A stretch of DNA of 8,374 bases. It comes from Nitriliruptorales bacterium (GTDB lineage Bacteria; Actinomycetota; Nitriliruptoria; Euzebyales; Egibacteraceae). Position numbers and translations under genes: made by a program. The notes under the pieces are model-generated. The model was not told the DNA's origin. It saw only the letters and a program-made list of their open reading frames with translations, and searched no databases. The stretch is taken from contig SLNF01000055.1 in assembly GCA_007133145.1 (NCBI GenBank), positions 1 to 8,374 on the forward strand. Direction: 5' to 3'. Position 1 is the stretch's first letter. The number at the start of each line of letters is the position of its first letter. Of this stretch, positions 1 to 5,774 are shown in pieces.

Positions 1-1
1 C

Positions 2-268
2 GCCGTCGTCGACGCGGGGCTCGCCGAGCGGCTCGTCGTCCACGTCGCCCCGGTGCTGCTCGGTGAGGCTGGTCGCCCGGGGGTCACCGGCCTCGATGTC
101 GCGACCCTCGCCGGGGCCCCGCGTTGGGACCTCGTCGACCTCGCGCGCGTCGACGGCGACGCGGTGCTCACCCTCACCCCCCGTGCTGGGGCCGCCCCGG
201 CGGCGGAGCAGGCATCCGACCACGACCACGACCACGGCCTCGCGCCGCACGGCGCCCGGCCGACCTAG
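2..268 (+). CDS. ribD: RibD C-terminal end (reductase domain), partial
   Basis: This is the last 88 codons of an open frame that enters from the left edge. The stretch AVVDAGLAERLVVHVAPVLLG resembles the end of the RibD reductase domain, where a 'glvDElvlyvAPvllG' strand precedes a short variable region. In the family this domain reduces the ribosylamino-pyrimidine to the ribitylamino form with NADPH. The N-terminal deaminase domain, if this RibD is bifunctional, lies outside the window. The identification is supported by ribE, ribBA and ribH following directly. After the conserved fold ends (near codon 62) there is an Ala-rich tail with an alternating Asp-His run (DHDHDHG) and another His near the end. 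That tail is unusual and could bind metal. The stop codon TAG (266-268) overlaps the ribE Shine-Dalgarno AGGAGG (267-272). A GTG at 53 is internal and not a real start. Confidence 0.85.
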   Translation, partial: AVVDAGLAERLVVHVAPVLLGEAGRPGVTGLDVATLAGAPRWDLVDLARVDGDAVLTLTPRAGAAPAAEQASDHDHDHGLAPHGARPT

Positions 269-278
269 GAGGACCGCA

Positions 279-926
279 GTGTTCAGCGGCATCGTCACCG
301 AGCTCGGCCGCGTCGCGGCCGTCGAGATCGGCGAGGGCCACGGCCGGCTCGCCATCACCTGCCACGACGTCGTCGCCGACGCCGTCGTCGGCGACTCCAT
401 CAGCGTCAACGGCGTCTGTCTCACGATCACCGGGCTCCGGCCCGATGGCGGCTTCGTTGCCGACGTCATGGGCGAGACGCTCTCGCGCACCGGGCTCGGG
501 GGCCTCGAGCCGGGCGACCCCGTCGACCTCGAGCCGGCGCTGCCCGCCAACGGGCGACTCGGCGGCCACCTCGTGCAGGGGCACGTCGACGGCGTCGCGG
601 AGGTCACCGACGTCACCGAGCACGAGGAGTGGACGACGATGACGTTCACGCTGCCCGAGGACCTCGCGCCCTACGTCGTCGAGAAGGGTTCGATCGCCGT
701 CGACGGCGTCTCGCTGACGGTCGCCGGGGTCGGGCAGGGATCCTTCTCGGTCGGCCTCATCCCCCACACCCTCGAGGTCACGGTGCTCGGCTCGCGCCAG
801 CCCGGTGACGCCGTCAACCTCGAGGTCGACATCATCGCGAAGTACGTCGAGCGCCTGCTGCGCGGTGGCGTGTCGACCCCCTACGCTCCCGCGTCGCCGG
901 CCGCGTCCGGCAGCGAGGAGCGCTAG
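279..926 (+). CDS. ribE: Riboflavin synthase, alpha chain
   Basis: The 215-residue product is normal for the family. It dismutates two 6,7-dimethyl-8-ribityllumazine molecules into riboflavin and the pyrimidine that RibH re-uses, in the cytoplasm. The start is GTG at 279: it follows a perfect AGGAGG (267-272) by 6 nt and gives the canonical N-terminus FSGIVTELG. Two lumazine-binding barrels are visible. Barrel one (about 1-95) has GDSISVNGVCLT (39-49), including Cys47. Barrel two (about 96-190) has GGHLVQGHVDG (95-105), KGSIAVDGVSLTV (136-148) and IPHTL (161-165). The C-terminal VNLEVDIIAKYVERL carries Asp184. Cys47 and Asp184 match the Cys and Asp implicated in catalysis in E. coli, numbered from memory. 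The last 20 residues are a Pro/Ala/Ser-rich tail. The gene lies 10 nt after ribD and 3 nt before ribBA. The frame is open further upstream to 63, but that stretch overlaps ribD and has no family similarity. Confidence 0.97.
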   Translation: MFSGIVTELGRVAAVEIGEGHGRLAITCHDVVADAVVGDSISVNGVCLTITGLRPDGGFVADVMGETLSRTGLGGLEPGDPVDLEPALPANGRLGGHLVQGHVDGVAEVTDVTEHEEWTTMTFTLPEDLAPYVVEKGSIAVDGVSLTVAGVGQGSFSVGLIPHTLEVTVLGSRQPGDAVNLEVDIIAKYVERLLRGGVSTPYAPASPAASGSEER

Positions 927-929
927 GCG

Positions 930-2189
930 ATGCTCGCGCCGATCGCCGACGCCGTCGCCGAGATCGCCCGCGGCGGCATGGTCGTCGTCGTCGACGACGC
1001 CGACCGGGAGAACGAGGGCGACCTCGTCATGGCGGCGGACGCGGTGACGCCCGAGGCGATGGCCTTCTACGTGCGCCACACCTCCGGGCTCATCTGCGCG
1101 CCGCTCGAGCCCAGCCGCGCCGACGCCCTCGACCTGCCGCTCATGGTCGACCAGCCCGCCGACCCGCAGGGCACGGCCTTCACCGTCTCCGTCGACGCCC
1201 GCACCGGCGTCACGACGGGGATCAGCGCCGCCGACCGCGCCGCGACGGTGCGCCTGCTCGTCGATCCCGACGCGCGGGCGTCGGACTTCACCCGCCCCGG
1301 CCACATCTTCCCGCTGCGCTACCACCCCGGTGGGGTCCTCAACCGGGCCGGGCACACCGAGGCCGCCGTCGACCTCGCGCGCCTCGCGGGGCGCGCCCCG
1401 GCGGGATTGATCTGCGAGCTCGTCAACGACGACGGCACGATGCAGCGCCTGCCCCAGCTCGAGGCCTTCGCCGCCCGTCACGGGCTGCCGATCGTCTCGA
1501 TCGCCGACCTCATCGCCTACCGCCGCCGCCACGAGCGGCTCGTGCGGCGCATCGCCGAGGCGACGATCCCCACGGCCTTCGGCACGTTCACCGCCTACGC
1601 CTACGAGTCGGCGTTCGACGACGCCCAACACCTCGCACTCGTGCGCGGCAAACCCGAGGGCAAGGAGAACGTCCTCGTGCGGATGCACTCCGAGTGCCTC
1701 ACCGGCGACGTCTTCGGCTCGTTGCGCTGCGACTGCGGCACCCAACTCCACGACGCGCTGCGCCAGATCGCCGAGGCCGGTGAGGGCGTCGTCGTCTACG
1801 TCCGCGGCCACGAGGGCCGCGGGATCGGCATCGCCCACAAGCTCCAGGCCTACAAGCTCCAGGAGAACGGCCGCGACACCGTCGAGGCGAACATCGAGCT
1901 CGGCTTCCCCGCCGACAGCCGCGACTACGGCACCGGCGCGCAGATCCTCGCCGACCTCGGCCTGTCGACGCTGCGGCTGCTGAGCAACAACCCCGACAAG
2001 CGTGCGGGGCTCGAGGGGTACGGTCTGCGCATCGTCGACCGGGTGCCGATCGAGACGACGCCGACGGTGGAGAACCTGCGCTACCTCACGACGAAGCGGG
2101 ACAAGATGGGGCACGAGCTGTTGCGCCTCGCCGACGTCGTCGCCGAGGTCGCCGAGGACATCGAAGAGATCGAGGAGGAGACGCCGTGA
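930..2189 (+). CDS. ribBA: Bifunctional DHBP synthase / GTP cyclohydrolase II
   Basis: The 419-residue protein catalyses the first step of both riboflavin branches. The N-terminal RibB domain (about 1-200) converts ribulose 5-phosphate to 3,4-dihydroxy-2-butanone 4-phosphate and formate. Its motifs are DDADRENEGDLV (22-33), HTSGLICAP (50-58), GGVLNRAGHTEA (134-145) and ICELVNDDGT (161-170). The third residue of the acidic loop is Ala24, where Glu is common, but the essential-looking ENEGD is intact. The C-terminal RibA domain (about 201-400) opens GTP. It has the zinc cysteines Cys256, Cys267 and Cys269 in SEC-x10-CDC, then RGHEGRGIG (292-300), KLQ..KLQ (304-311) and LLSNNPDK (350-357). Both domains look active. 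A GAGGAG lies 9 nt before the ATG. The Glu-rich C-terminus (EEIEEE) is encoded by the GAGGAGGAG run that also serves as the ribH Shine-Dalgarno. The stop overlaps the ribH start by 4 nt. Confidence 0.97.
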   Translation: MLAPIADAVAEIARGGMVVVVDDADRENEGDLVMAADAVTPEAMAFYVRHTSGLICAPLEPSRADALDLPLMVDQPADPQGTAFTVSVDARTGVTTGISAADRAATVRLLVDPDARASDFTRPGHIFPLRYHPGGVLNRAGHTEAAVDLARLAGRAPAGLICELVNDDGTMQRLPQLEAFAARHGLPIVSIADLIAYRRRHERLVRRIAEATIPTAFGTFTAYAYESAFDDAQHLALVRGKPEGKENVLVRMHSECLTGDVFGSLRCDCGTQLHDALRQIAEAGEGVVVYVRGHEGRGIGIAHKLQAYKLQENGRDTVEANIELGFPADSRDYGTGAQILADLGLSTLRLLSNNPDKRAGLEGYGLRIVDRVPIETTPTVENLRYLTTKRDKMGHELLRLADVVAEVAEDIEEIEEETP

Positions 2190-2653
2190 GGACCTACGAG
2201 GCCACGCTCGACGCGACGGGGCTGCGCTTCGGCCTTGTCGCCGGACGCTTCAACGACAGCGTCGTGCGCCGGCTCGTCGACGGGGCGGTGGACTGCCTCG
2301 TGCGCCACGGCGCCGACGCCGACGCCATCGAGCTCGCGTGGGTGCCGGGCTCCTGGGAGCTGCCCGTCGTCGCGCAGGCGATGGCGCGCAGCGGGCGCTT
2401 CGACGCCCTCGTCGCGCTCGGCGCCGTCGTGCGCGGCGAGACGGCGCACTTCGACTACGTCGCCGGTCAGGCCGCGCAGGTCGGGCGGATCGCCCTCGAG
2501 ACCGGCGTGCCGATCGCCAACGCCGTGCTCACGACCGAGACCTACGAGCAGGCGGTCGACCGTGCCGGCGGCAAGGCCGGCAACAAGGGCTTCGAGGCCG
2601 CGCAGTCGGCGATCGAGACCGCACGGCTGCTCACCCTCGTCGACGGTCGCTAG
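2186..2653 (+). CDS. ribH: 6,7-dimethyl-8-ribityllumazine synthase
   Basis: This 155-residue protein is the usual size for lumazine synthase. It condenses the ribitylamino-pyrimidine with DHBP to give 6,7-dimethyl-8-ribityllumazine, and family members assemble as pentamers or 60-subunit shells. Motifs in order: GRFND (20-24), PGSWELP (54-60), LGAVVRGETAHFDYV (78-92) with the catalytic-type His88, AVLTTET (113-119), and RAGGKAGNKGFEAA (126-139) with Arg126 placed to bind phosphate. The start is GTG 2186-2188, which overlaps the ribBA stop TGA 2187-2189. GAGGAGGAG (2172-2180) sits 5 nt upstream, so translation is probably coupled to ribBA. The N-terminus is short before the GRFN strand, as is normal. 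It is the last gene of the cluster; a 69-nt gap follows. Confidence 0.97.
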   Translation: MRTYEATLDATGLRFGLVAGRFNDSVVRRLVDGAVDCLVRHGADADAIELAWVPGSWELPVVAQAMARSGRFDALVALGAVVRGETAHFDYVAGQAAQVGRIALETGVPIANAVLTTETYEQAVDRAGGKAGNKGFEAAQSAIETARLLTLVDGR

Positions 2654-2709
2654 CGCCCCACGGGGTCGGCGCTGGGGGCGCCTGTCCCCGCGTTGGCCCC
2701 CGCCTGGGG

Positions 2710-2715
2710 CACACT
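2710..2715 (+). promoter_or_regulatory. Candidate -10 box for a leaderless prepilin peptidase mRNA
   Basis: CACACT resembles the TANNNT -10 element and ends 7 nt before the GTG at 2723, which would put the transcription start at or next to the start codon. This fits the absence of a Shine-Dalgarno. There is no convincing -35 at the right distance. The alternative is read-through from ribH, 69 nt upstream. Confidence 0.3.
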
Positions 2716-2722
2716 GCCGGTC

Positions 2723-3508
2723 GTGGACGTCGCCCTGCCGCTGCTCGCCGGCGTCCTCGGGCTGCTCGTCGGGTCCTTCGGCAACGTCGTCGTCCACCGG
2801 GTGCCCGAGGGCGCCTCGGTCGTGCGCCCACGCAGCGCCTGCCCGGGCTGCGGGAGCGAGATCGCCCCGCGCGACAACGTCCCCGTCGTGTCCTGGCTCC
2901 TGCTGCGCGGGCGCTGTCGCGCCTGTGGCGAGCCGATCAGCGTGCACTACCCGCTGCTCGAGCTCGCCTGCGGGACGCTCTTCGCCGCGGTCGCCTGGCG
3001 GGTCGGCGCGAGCTGGCTGCTGCCGGGCCTGCTGCTGCTCGTGTGGCTGCTGCTCGTCCTCGCGGTCATCGACGCGCGCACGAGGCGCATCCCCAACGCC
3101 CTGACCTACCCGCTGGCACCCGTGCTCGCGGTGCTGCTCATCCTCGGCGCGCTGCTCGACGGCGATCCGGCCGCTGCCCTGCGCATCCCCCTGGCGGGGC
3201 TCGCCGGCTTCGCGGTGCTGCTCGTGATCGCCCTCGTCAACCCGAGGGGCATGGGGATGGGCGACGTCAAGCTCGCCGGGGTCATCGGCCTCGGCCTCGG
3301 CGCGCTTGGCTGGGGGGAGGTGATCGTCGGGCTCTTCGCGGGCTTCCTCCTCGGCGGCCTCGCGGCCATCGCCCTCCTCGCCACCGGGACGCGCACGCGT
3401 CGCGACGCCATCCCCTTCGGGCCCTACCTCGCGCTCGGGGCGATCGCCGCGCTGCTCGCGGCACAGCCGATCGTCGGGGCCTACCTCGGTGCCAGTGGCC
3501 TCGGGTGA
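2723..3508 (+). CDS. Prepilin leader peptidase / N-methyltransferase (A24 family)
   Basis: This 261-residue integral membrane enzyme would cleave the leader of type IV pilins or pseudopilins and N-methylate the new N-terminus. The N-terminal segment LLVGSFGNVVVHRVP (14-28) is the family signature. It is followed by the cytoplasmic zinc-binding cysteines Cys40, Cys43, Cys65 and Cys68 (CPGC and CRAC) of the bifunctional form. The two aspartates of the protease site are Asp117 (VIDARTRRIPN) and Asp181 (GMGMGDVKLAG). PFGPYLALG (231-239) is the usual C-terminal motif. Hydrophobic segments lie near 1-20, 88-118, 127-145, 155-172, 182-222 and 235-255. I chose GTG 2723 because it gives the usual short N-terminus; TTG 2693 would add ten unconserved residues. 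No good Shine-Dalgarno precedes the GTG, and a -10-like CACACT 7 nt upstream may mean a leaderless transcript. No pilin or secretion genes are in the window, so its substrates are unknown. Confidence 0.93.
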   Translation: MDVALPLLAGVLGLLVGSFGNVVVHRVPEGASVVRPRSACPGCGSEIAPRDNVPVVSWLLLRGRCRACGEPISVHYPLLELACGTLFAAVAWRVGASWLLPGLLLLVWLLLVLAVIDARTRRIPNALTYPLAPVLAVLLILGALLDGDPAAALRIPLAGLAGFAVLLVIALVNPRGMGMGDVKLAGVIGLGLGALGWGEVIVGLFAGFLLGGLAAIALLATGTRTRRDAIPFGPYLALGAIAALLAAQPIVGAYLGASGLG

Positions 3509-3545
3509 GGTCGGCCGGGACCGTTGCCGCGGCCCATGGCCGACC
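3509..3545. terminator. Inverted repeat between convergent genes, possible bidirectional terminator
   Basis: GGTCGGCC (3509-3516) pairs perfectly with GGCCGACC (3538-3545). The stem can be extended by GGG (3517-3519) with CCC (3533-3535) across a 2-nt AT bulge, leaving a 13-nt loop. It starts immediately after the prepilin peptidase stop and lies 9 nt beyond the end of the opposing SDR gene. That is the position expected for a shared terminator. Neither side has a T-tract, so intrinsic termination is unproven; Rho-dependent ends are common in such GC-rich genomes. Confidence 0.45.
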
Positions 3546-3554
3546 GCCGGGGGC

Positions 3555-4349
3555 TCAGGGCAGCGTCGGCACGAGCCCGCCGTCGACGAGCAGGCTCTGG
3601 CCGGTGAGGTAGCCGGCGGACTCCGAGGCGAGGAAGGCCACCGCCGCGCCGAGCTCGGCGGGTTCGCCGTAGCGACCCATCGGGATCGACGTCTCCGCCT
3701 CGGCGCGGACCTCCTCGACCGCCCGCCCGGTGCGCTCGGCCCGCCCGGCGTCGAGGCTGCGCACCCGGTCGGTGTCGATGCGGCCGGGAGAGACGAGGTT
3801 CGCGGTGATGCCATCGGGTCCGAGCTCGACGGCGAGGGACTTCACGACCCCGGCGAGGGCGGGTCGGTAGGCGTTGGAGAGCACGAGCCCGGGCAGGGGC
3901 TGGCGCACGCTCGAGGAGCCGATGACGACGAGCCTGCCGAAGCCGCCGGCGCGCATCCGTGGGATCGCCAGGCGCAGGGACCGCACCGCGCTCATGAGCG
4001 TGAGCTCGAAGCCGCGCTGCCAGGCGTCGTCGTCGAGGTCGCCGAAGGTGCCCGGCGGCGGACCCCCGGCGTTGGCGACGAGGACGTCGAGGCGCCCGAA
4101 GCGCGCGTCGACGTGCTCGAAGACGCCCTCGAGGGCGGTCGCGTCGGCGACGTCGACGGGGACCGCGGCGACCTCGACGCCATGGGCGCGCAGGCGCGCG
4201 GCGGCGGCCTCGAGACGCGCGGGGTCGCGTGCGCCGACGACGAGGTCGTGGCCTGCGGCCGCGAGCGCCCCCGCGCTCGCGAAGCCGAGGCCCCGGCTCG
4301 CGGCGGTGACGAGCGCGACGCGACGGGGCGGGGGTTCGGTGGCGGTCAT
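3555..4349 (-). CDS. Atypical SDR-family oxidoreductase (BKR-like, degenerate active site)
   Basis: The 264-residue product has a Rossmann fold typical of short-chain dehydrogenases. TAASRGLG (15-22) stands where TGxxxGxG is usual, VDVAD (65-69) and NAGG (93-96) follow, and the C-terminus is AGYLTGQSLLVDGG (245-258). The start is ATG 4347-4349, with a GAGGAG 7 nt upstream on the minus strand and the conserved fold beginning ten residues later. An ATG 11 codons further upstream has no such support. The active site is unusual. After the SSS at 145-147, the segment LVLSNAYRPALAGVVKSLA (155-173) aligns so that the catalytic Tyr is Ser158 and the catalytic Lys is Arg162. This matches, from memory, the subgroup annotated BKR_like_SDR_like, often labelled 3-oxoacyl-ACP reductase but with no perfect tetrad. 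Dinucleotide binding is likely; the reaction and substrate are unknown. It is divergent from the transporter genes, which does not by itself imply a shared pathway. Confidence 0.9.
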   Translation of the reverse strand: MTATEPPPRRVALVTAASRGLGFASAGALAAAGHDLVVGARDPARLEAAAARLRAHGVEVAAVPVDVADATALEGVFEHVDARFGRLDVLVANAGGPPPGTFGDLDDDAWQRGFELTLMSAVRSLRLAIPRMRAGGFGRLVVIGSSSVRQPLPGLVLSNAYRPALAGVVKSLAVELGPDGITANLVSPGRIDTDRVRSLDAGRAERTGRAVEEVRAEAETSIPMGRYGEPAELGAAVAFLASESAGYLTGQSLLVDGGLVPTLP

Positions 4350-4426
4350 CCTGGGTCTCCTCGTCGCGGTCGGACGTCGCATGGCCGGGCGTGGCGCGCC
4401 CCGGGGAGGGGGGCGACGATCACCGT

Positions 4427-4474
4427 GAAAAACAACGTTTCTCTTGACGGCACGATAGCGCGTTGCTTACGCTA
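4427..4474. promoter_or_regulatory. Possible operator sequences around the TRAP promoter
   Basis: Two short inverted repeats flank or overlap the promoter. GAAA (4427-4430) pairs with TTTC (4438-4441) around the palindrome AACGTT (4434-4439), just upstream of the -35. TAGCG (4456-4460) pairs with CGCTA (4470-4474), and its right arm covers part of the -10. Either could be a regulator site for a substrate-responsive transporter operon. Both are short enough to be chance, and no regulator gene is nearby. Confidence 0.3.
4444..4473 (+). promoter_or_regulatory. Sigma-70-type promoter for the TAXI-TRAP operon
   Basis: TTGACG (4444-4449) and TACGCT (4468-4473) are separated by 18 nt and match the -35 and -10 consensus well. 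Initiation would be expected near 4480, giving a leader of about 80 nt before the ATG at 4560. The -35 is preceded by an AT-rich patch (about 4427-4445) that stands out in this GC-rich DNA. Confidence 0.6.
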
Positions 4475-4559
4475 CCGGCCCCAGTCCCGTCGAGGTGGCC
4501 ACGCCCCCGGGAACCGGTAGCCGGGTCGGTCGCCACCCGCGAGCATGAGGTGGTCGTCG

Positions 4560-5702
4560 ATGCGCCAACGTCTCCTGATCCTGTTGTCCCTCCTCAGCGC
4601 CCTGGCCCTGCTCCTGGCCGCGTGCGACGCCGACATCGCCGACGAGGAGGTTGAGGTCGACGACGTCGAGGACGAGCCCGAGCCCGAGCCCGACGACGAC
4701 GAGCCCGAGCCCGACATCGACGAGGGCGATGCCGAGGCCGACCCCGACGCGACGAGCATCGCCTGGGCGACCTCCGACGTCGGCTCGGCGGGCCACGCCG
4801 CGCTCGTCAACCTCTCCGCCCTGCTCAACCGCGAGTGGGAGGGGTTCCAGACCGACGTGCTGCCGACCGGCGGCGCGCAGCAGAGCGTCATCGGCTACGC
4901 GACGGGGGAGTTCGACGGCTACTACGGCGCCAACGTCGCCTTCGCCGAGATCGCCGAGGACCGTGACCGCTACGAGGGCTTCGCCGACGAACCCGGCGTC
5001 GAGCGCATGCCGGTGCAGAGCTTCTGGGCCTACACCATGGAGACCGGGCTTGCGATCCACGCCGACAACGTCGACGAGTTCACCTCCTGGCGCGACCTCG
5101 GGGGCGAGCCGGTCTTCACCGCCCCCGCGCCGTGGGACGTCCGGGCGAACCTCGAGGCGGCGATGGACGCCATCGACGTCGGCCACGAGTACGTCGAGGT
5201 CGACACCGGCGTGGCCGGTAGCGCCCTCGACACCGGCGACCTCTCGGCGTTCGTCGCCTACACCTCCGCCGAGATCGCTCCCGCACCGTGGGTCGTCGAG
5301 GCGGAGCTGCAGACCGACATGGTGATCCTCAACCCCACCGACGAGGAGGTCGCCGACATGGAGGCCGCCGGCTTCGAGGTCGTGAGCGTCTCGACCGAGG
5401 GCTTCGAGGGCGACGTGGGCACCGACGAGATGCTCGTCGTGCCGTTCTTCTACGGCTTCCACGTGGGCATGGAGGTCAGCGAGGAGGACGTCTACGACAT
5501 GCTCACCGTCATCGCCGAGCACGCCGAGGAGCTCGCCGCCGCCGACGACGCCTTCAGCGTCCTCGCCGAGGACCCCGCGGAGCTCCAGCGTCGCGGCGTG
5601 GCCTCCTCGATCGACTACGTCGAGGTCCATCCCGGCCTCGCGAGCTGGCTCGAGGACGAGGGGCTCTGGGACGACGCCTGGGACGACCGCATCGCCCAAT
5701 GA
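4560..5702 (+). CDS. TAXI-family TRAP transporter solute-binding lipoprotein
   Basis: The 380-residue extracytoplasmic protein would capture a solute and deliver it to the fused permease encoded next. I chose ATG 4560 over ATG 4545 because AGGTGG (4548-4553) lies 6 nt upstream of it; 4545 has no ribosome site. The N-terminus is a lipoprotein signal: MRQR, a Leu-rich core, and the lipobox LAAC with Cys22 to be lipidated. Residues 23-64 are a disordered-looking linker with 25 Asp/Glu in 42 residues and DEPEPEP/DEPEP repeats. The binding domain starts near 65 (TSIAWATSDVG) and has VLPTGGAQQSV (100-110), equivalent to the 'ptGGs.enl' region of TAXI proteins. It ends with VHPGLASWLEDEGLWDDAW, like the family's 'hpGa..yl.ekGl'. 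The protein has no lysine. By my count the mature part has about 91 acidic residues against 9 arginines, which is extreme. The substrate cannot be read from sequence; characterised TAXI systems mostly take up organic acids such as glutamate or other carboxylates. Confidence 0.88.
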   Translation: MRQRLLILLSLLSALALLLAACDADIADEEVEVDDVEDEPEPEPDDDEPEPDIDEGDAEADPDATSIAWATSDVGSAGHAALVNLSALLNREWEGFQTDVLPTGGAQQSVIGYATGEFDGYYGANVAFAEIAEDRDRYEGFADEPGVERMPVQSFWAYTMETGLAIHADNVDEFTSWRDLGGEPVFTAPAPWDVRANLEAAMDAIDVGHEYVEVDTGVAGSALDTGDLSAFVAYTSAEIAPAPWVVEAELQTDMVILNPTDEEVADMEAAGFEVVSVSTEGFEGDVGTDEMLVVPFFYGFHVGMEVSEEDVYDMLTVIAEHAEELAAADDAFSVLAEDPAELQRRGVASSIDYVEVHPGLASWLEDEGLWDDAWDDRIAQ

Positions 5703-5714
5703 GCCGTTGACCTG

Positions 5715-5751
5715 CGCGGAGGGGGGCGGCGACGGGCCGCCCCCCTCCGCG
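5715..5751 (+). promoter_or_regulatory. Perfect 16-bp hairpin between binding protein and permease genes
   Basis: CGCGGAGGGGGGCGGC (5715-5730) is exactly complementary to GCCGCCCCCCTCCGCG (5736-5751) around a 5-nt loop, GACGG. It begins 12 nt after the binding-protein stop and ends 23 nt before the permease ATG. No T-run follows, so it is not a classical intrinsic terminator. It may protect the 3' end of the binding-protein message or partly attenuate read-through, giving more binding protein than permease. That differential role is known for intercistronic hairpins in other binding-protein transport operons and is inferred here. Confidence 0.8.
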
Positions 5752-5774
5752 GCACCGGCGGCGCGAGGTGAGCC

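Noticed and set aside
63..278. An N-terminal extension of riboflavin synthase
   Set aside because: The frame is open, but it overlaps ribD and lacks homology. The GTG at 279 with AGGAGG gives the canonical N-terminus.
174..2114. A 646-codon minus-strand open frame across the rib genes
   Set aside because: The same composition effect. It runs opposite four well-conserved riboflavin genes, and its product shows no family motif.
2654..2722. GC-rich stems between ribH and the prepilin peptidase, such as GCCCC/GGGGC at 2696-2710
   Set aside because: The stems are only 5-6 bp and compete with each other, with no T-tract. They are expected by chance in G/C runs, so I do not call a terminator.
2002..3612. 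A 536-codon plus-strand frame rich in Arg and Ala
   Set aside because: It crosses ribH and the prepilin peptidase out of frame. The Arg/Ala composition is typical of a shifted frame in GC-rich DNA.
2081..3814. A 577-codon minus-strand open frame opposite ribH and the prepilin peptidase
   Set aside because: A GC-driven shadow. It overlaps three recognised genes and reads as a repetitive Arg/Glu/Pro/Ala sequence.
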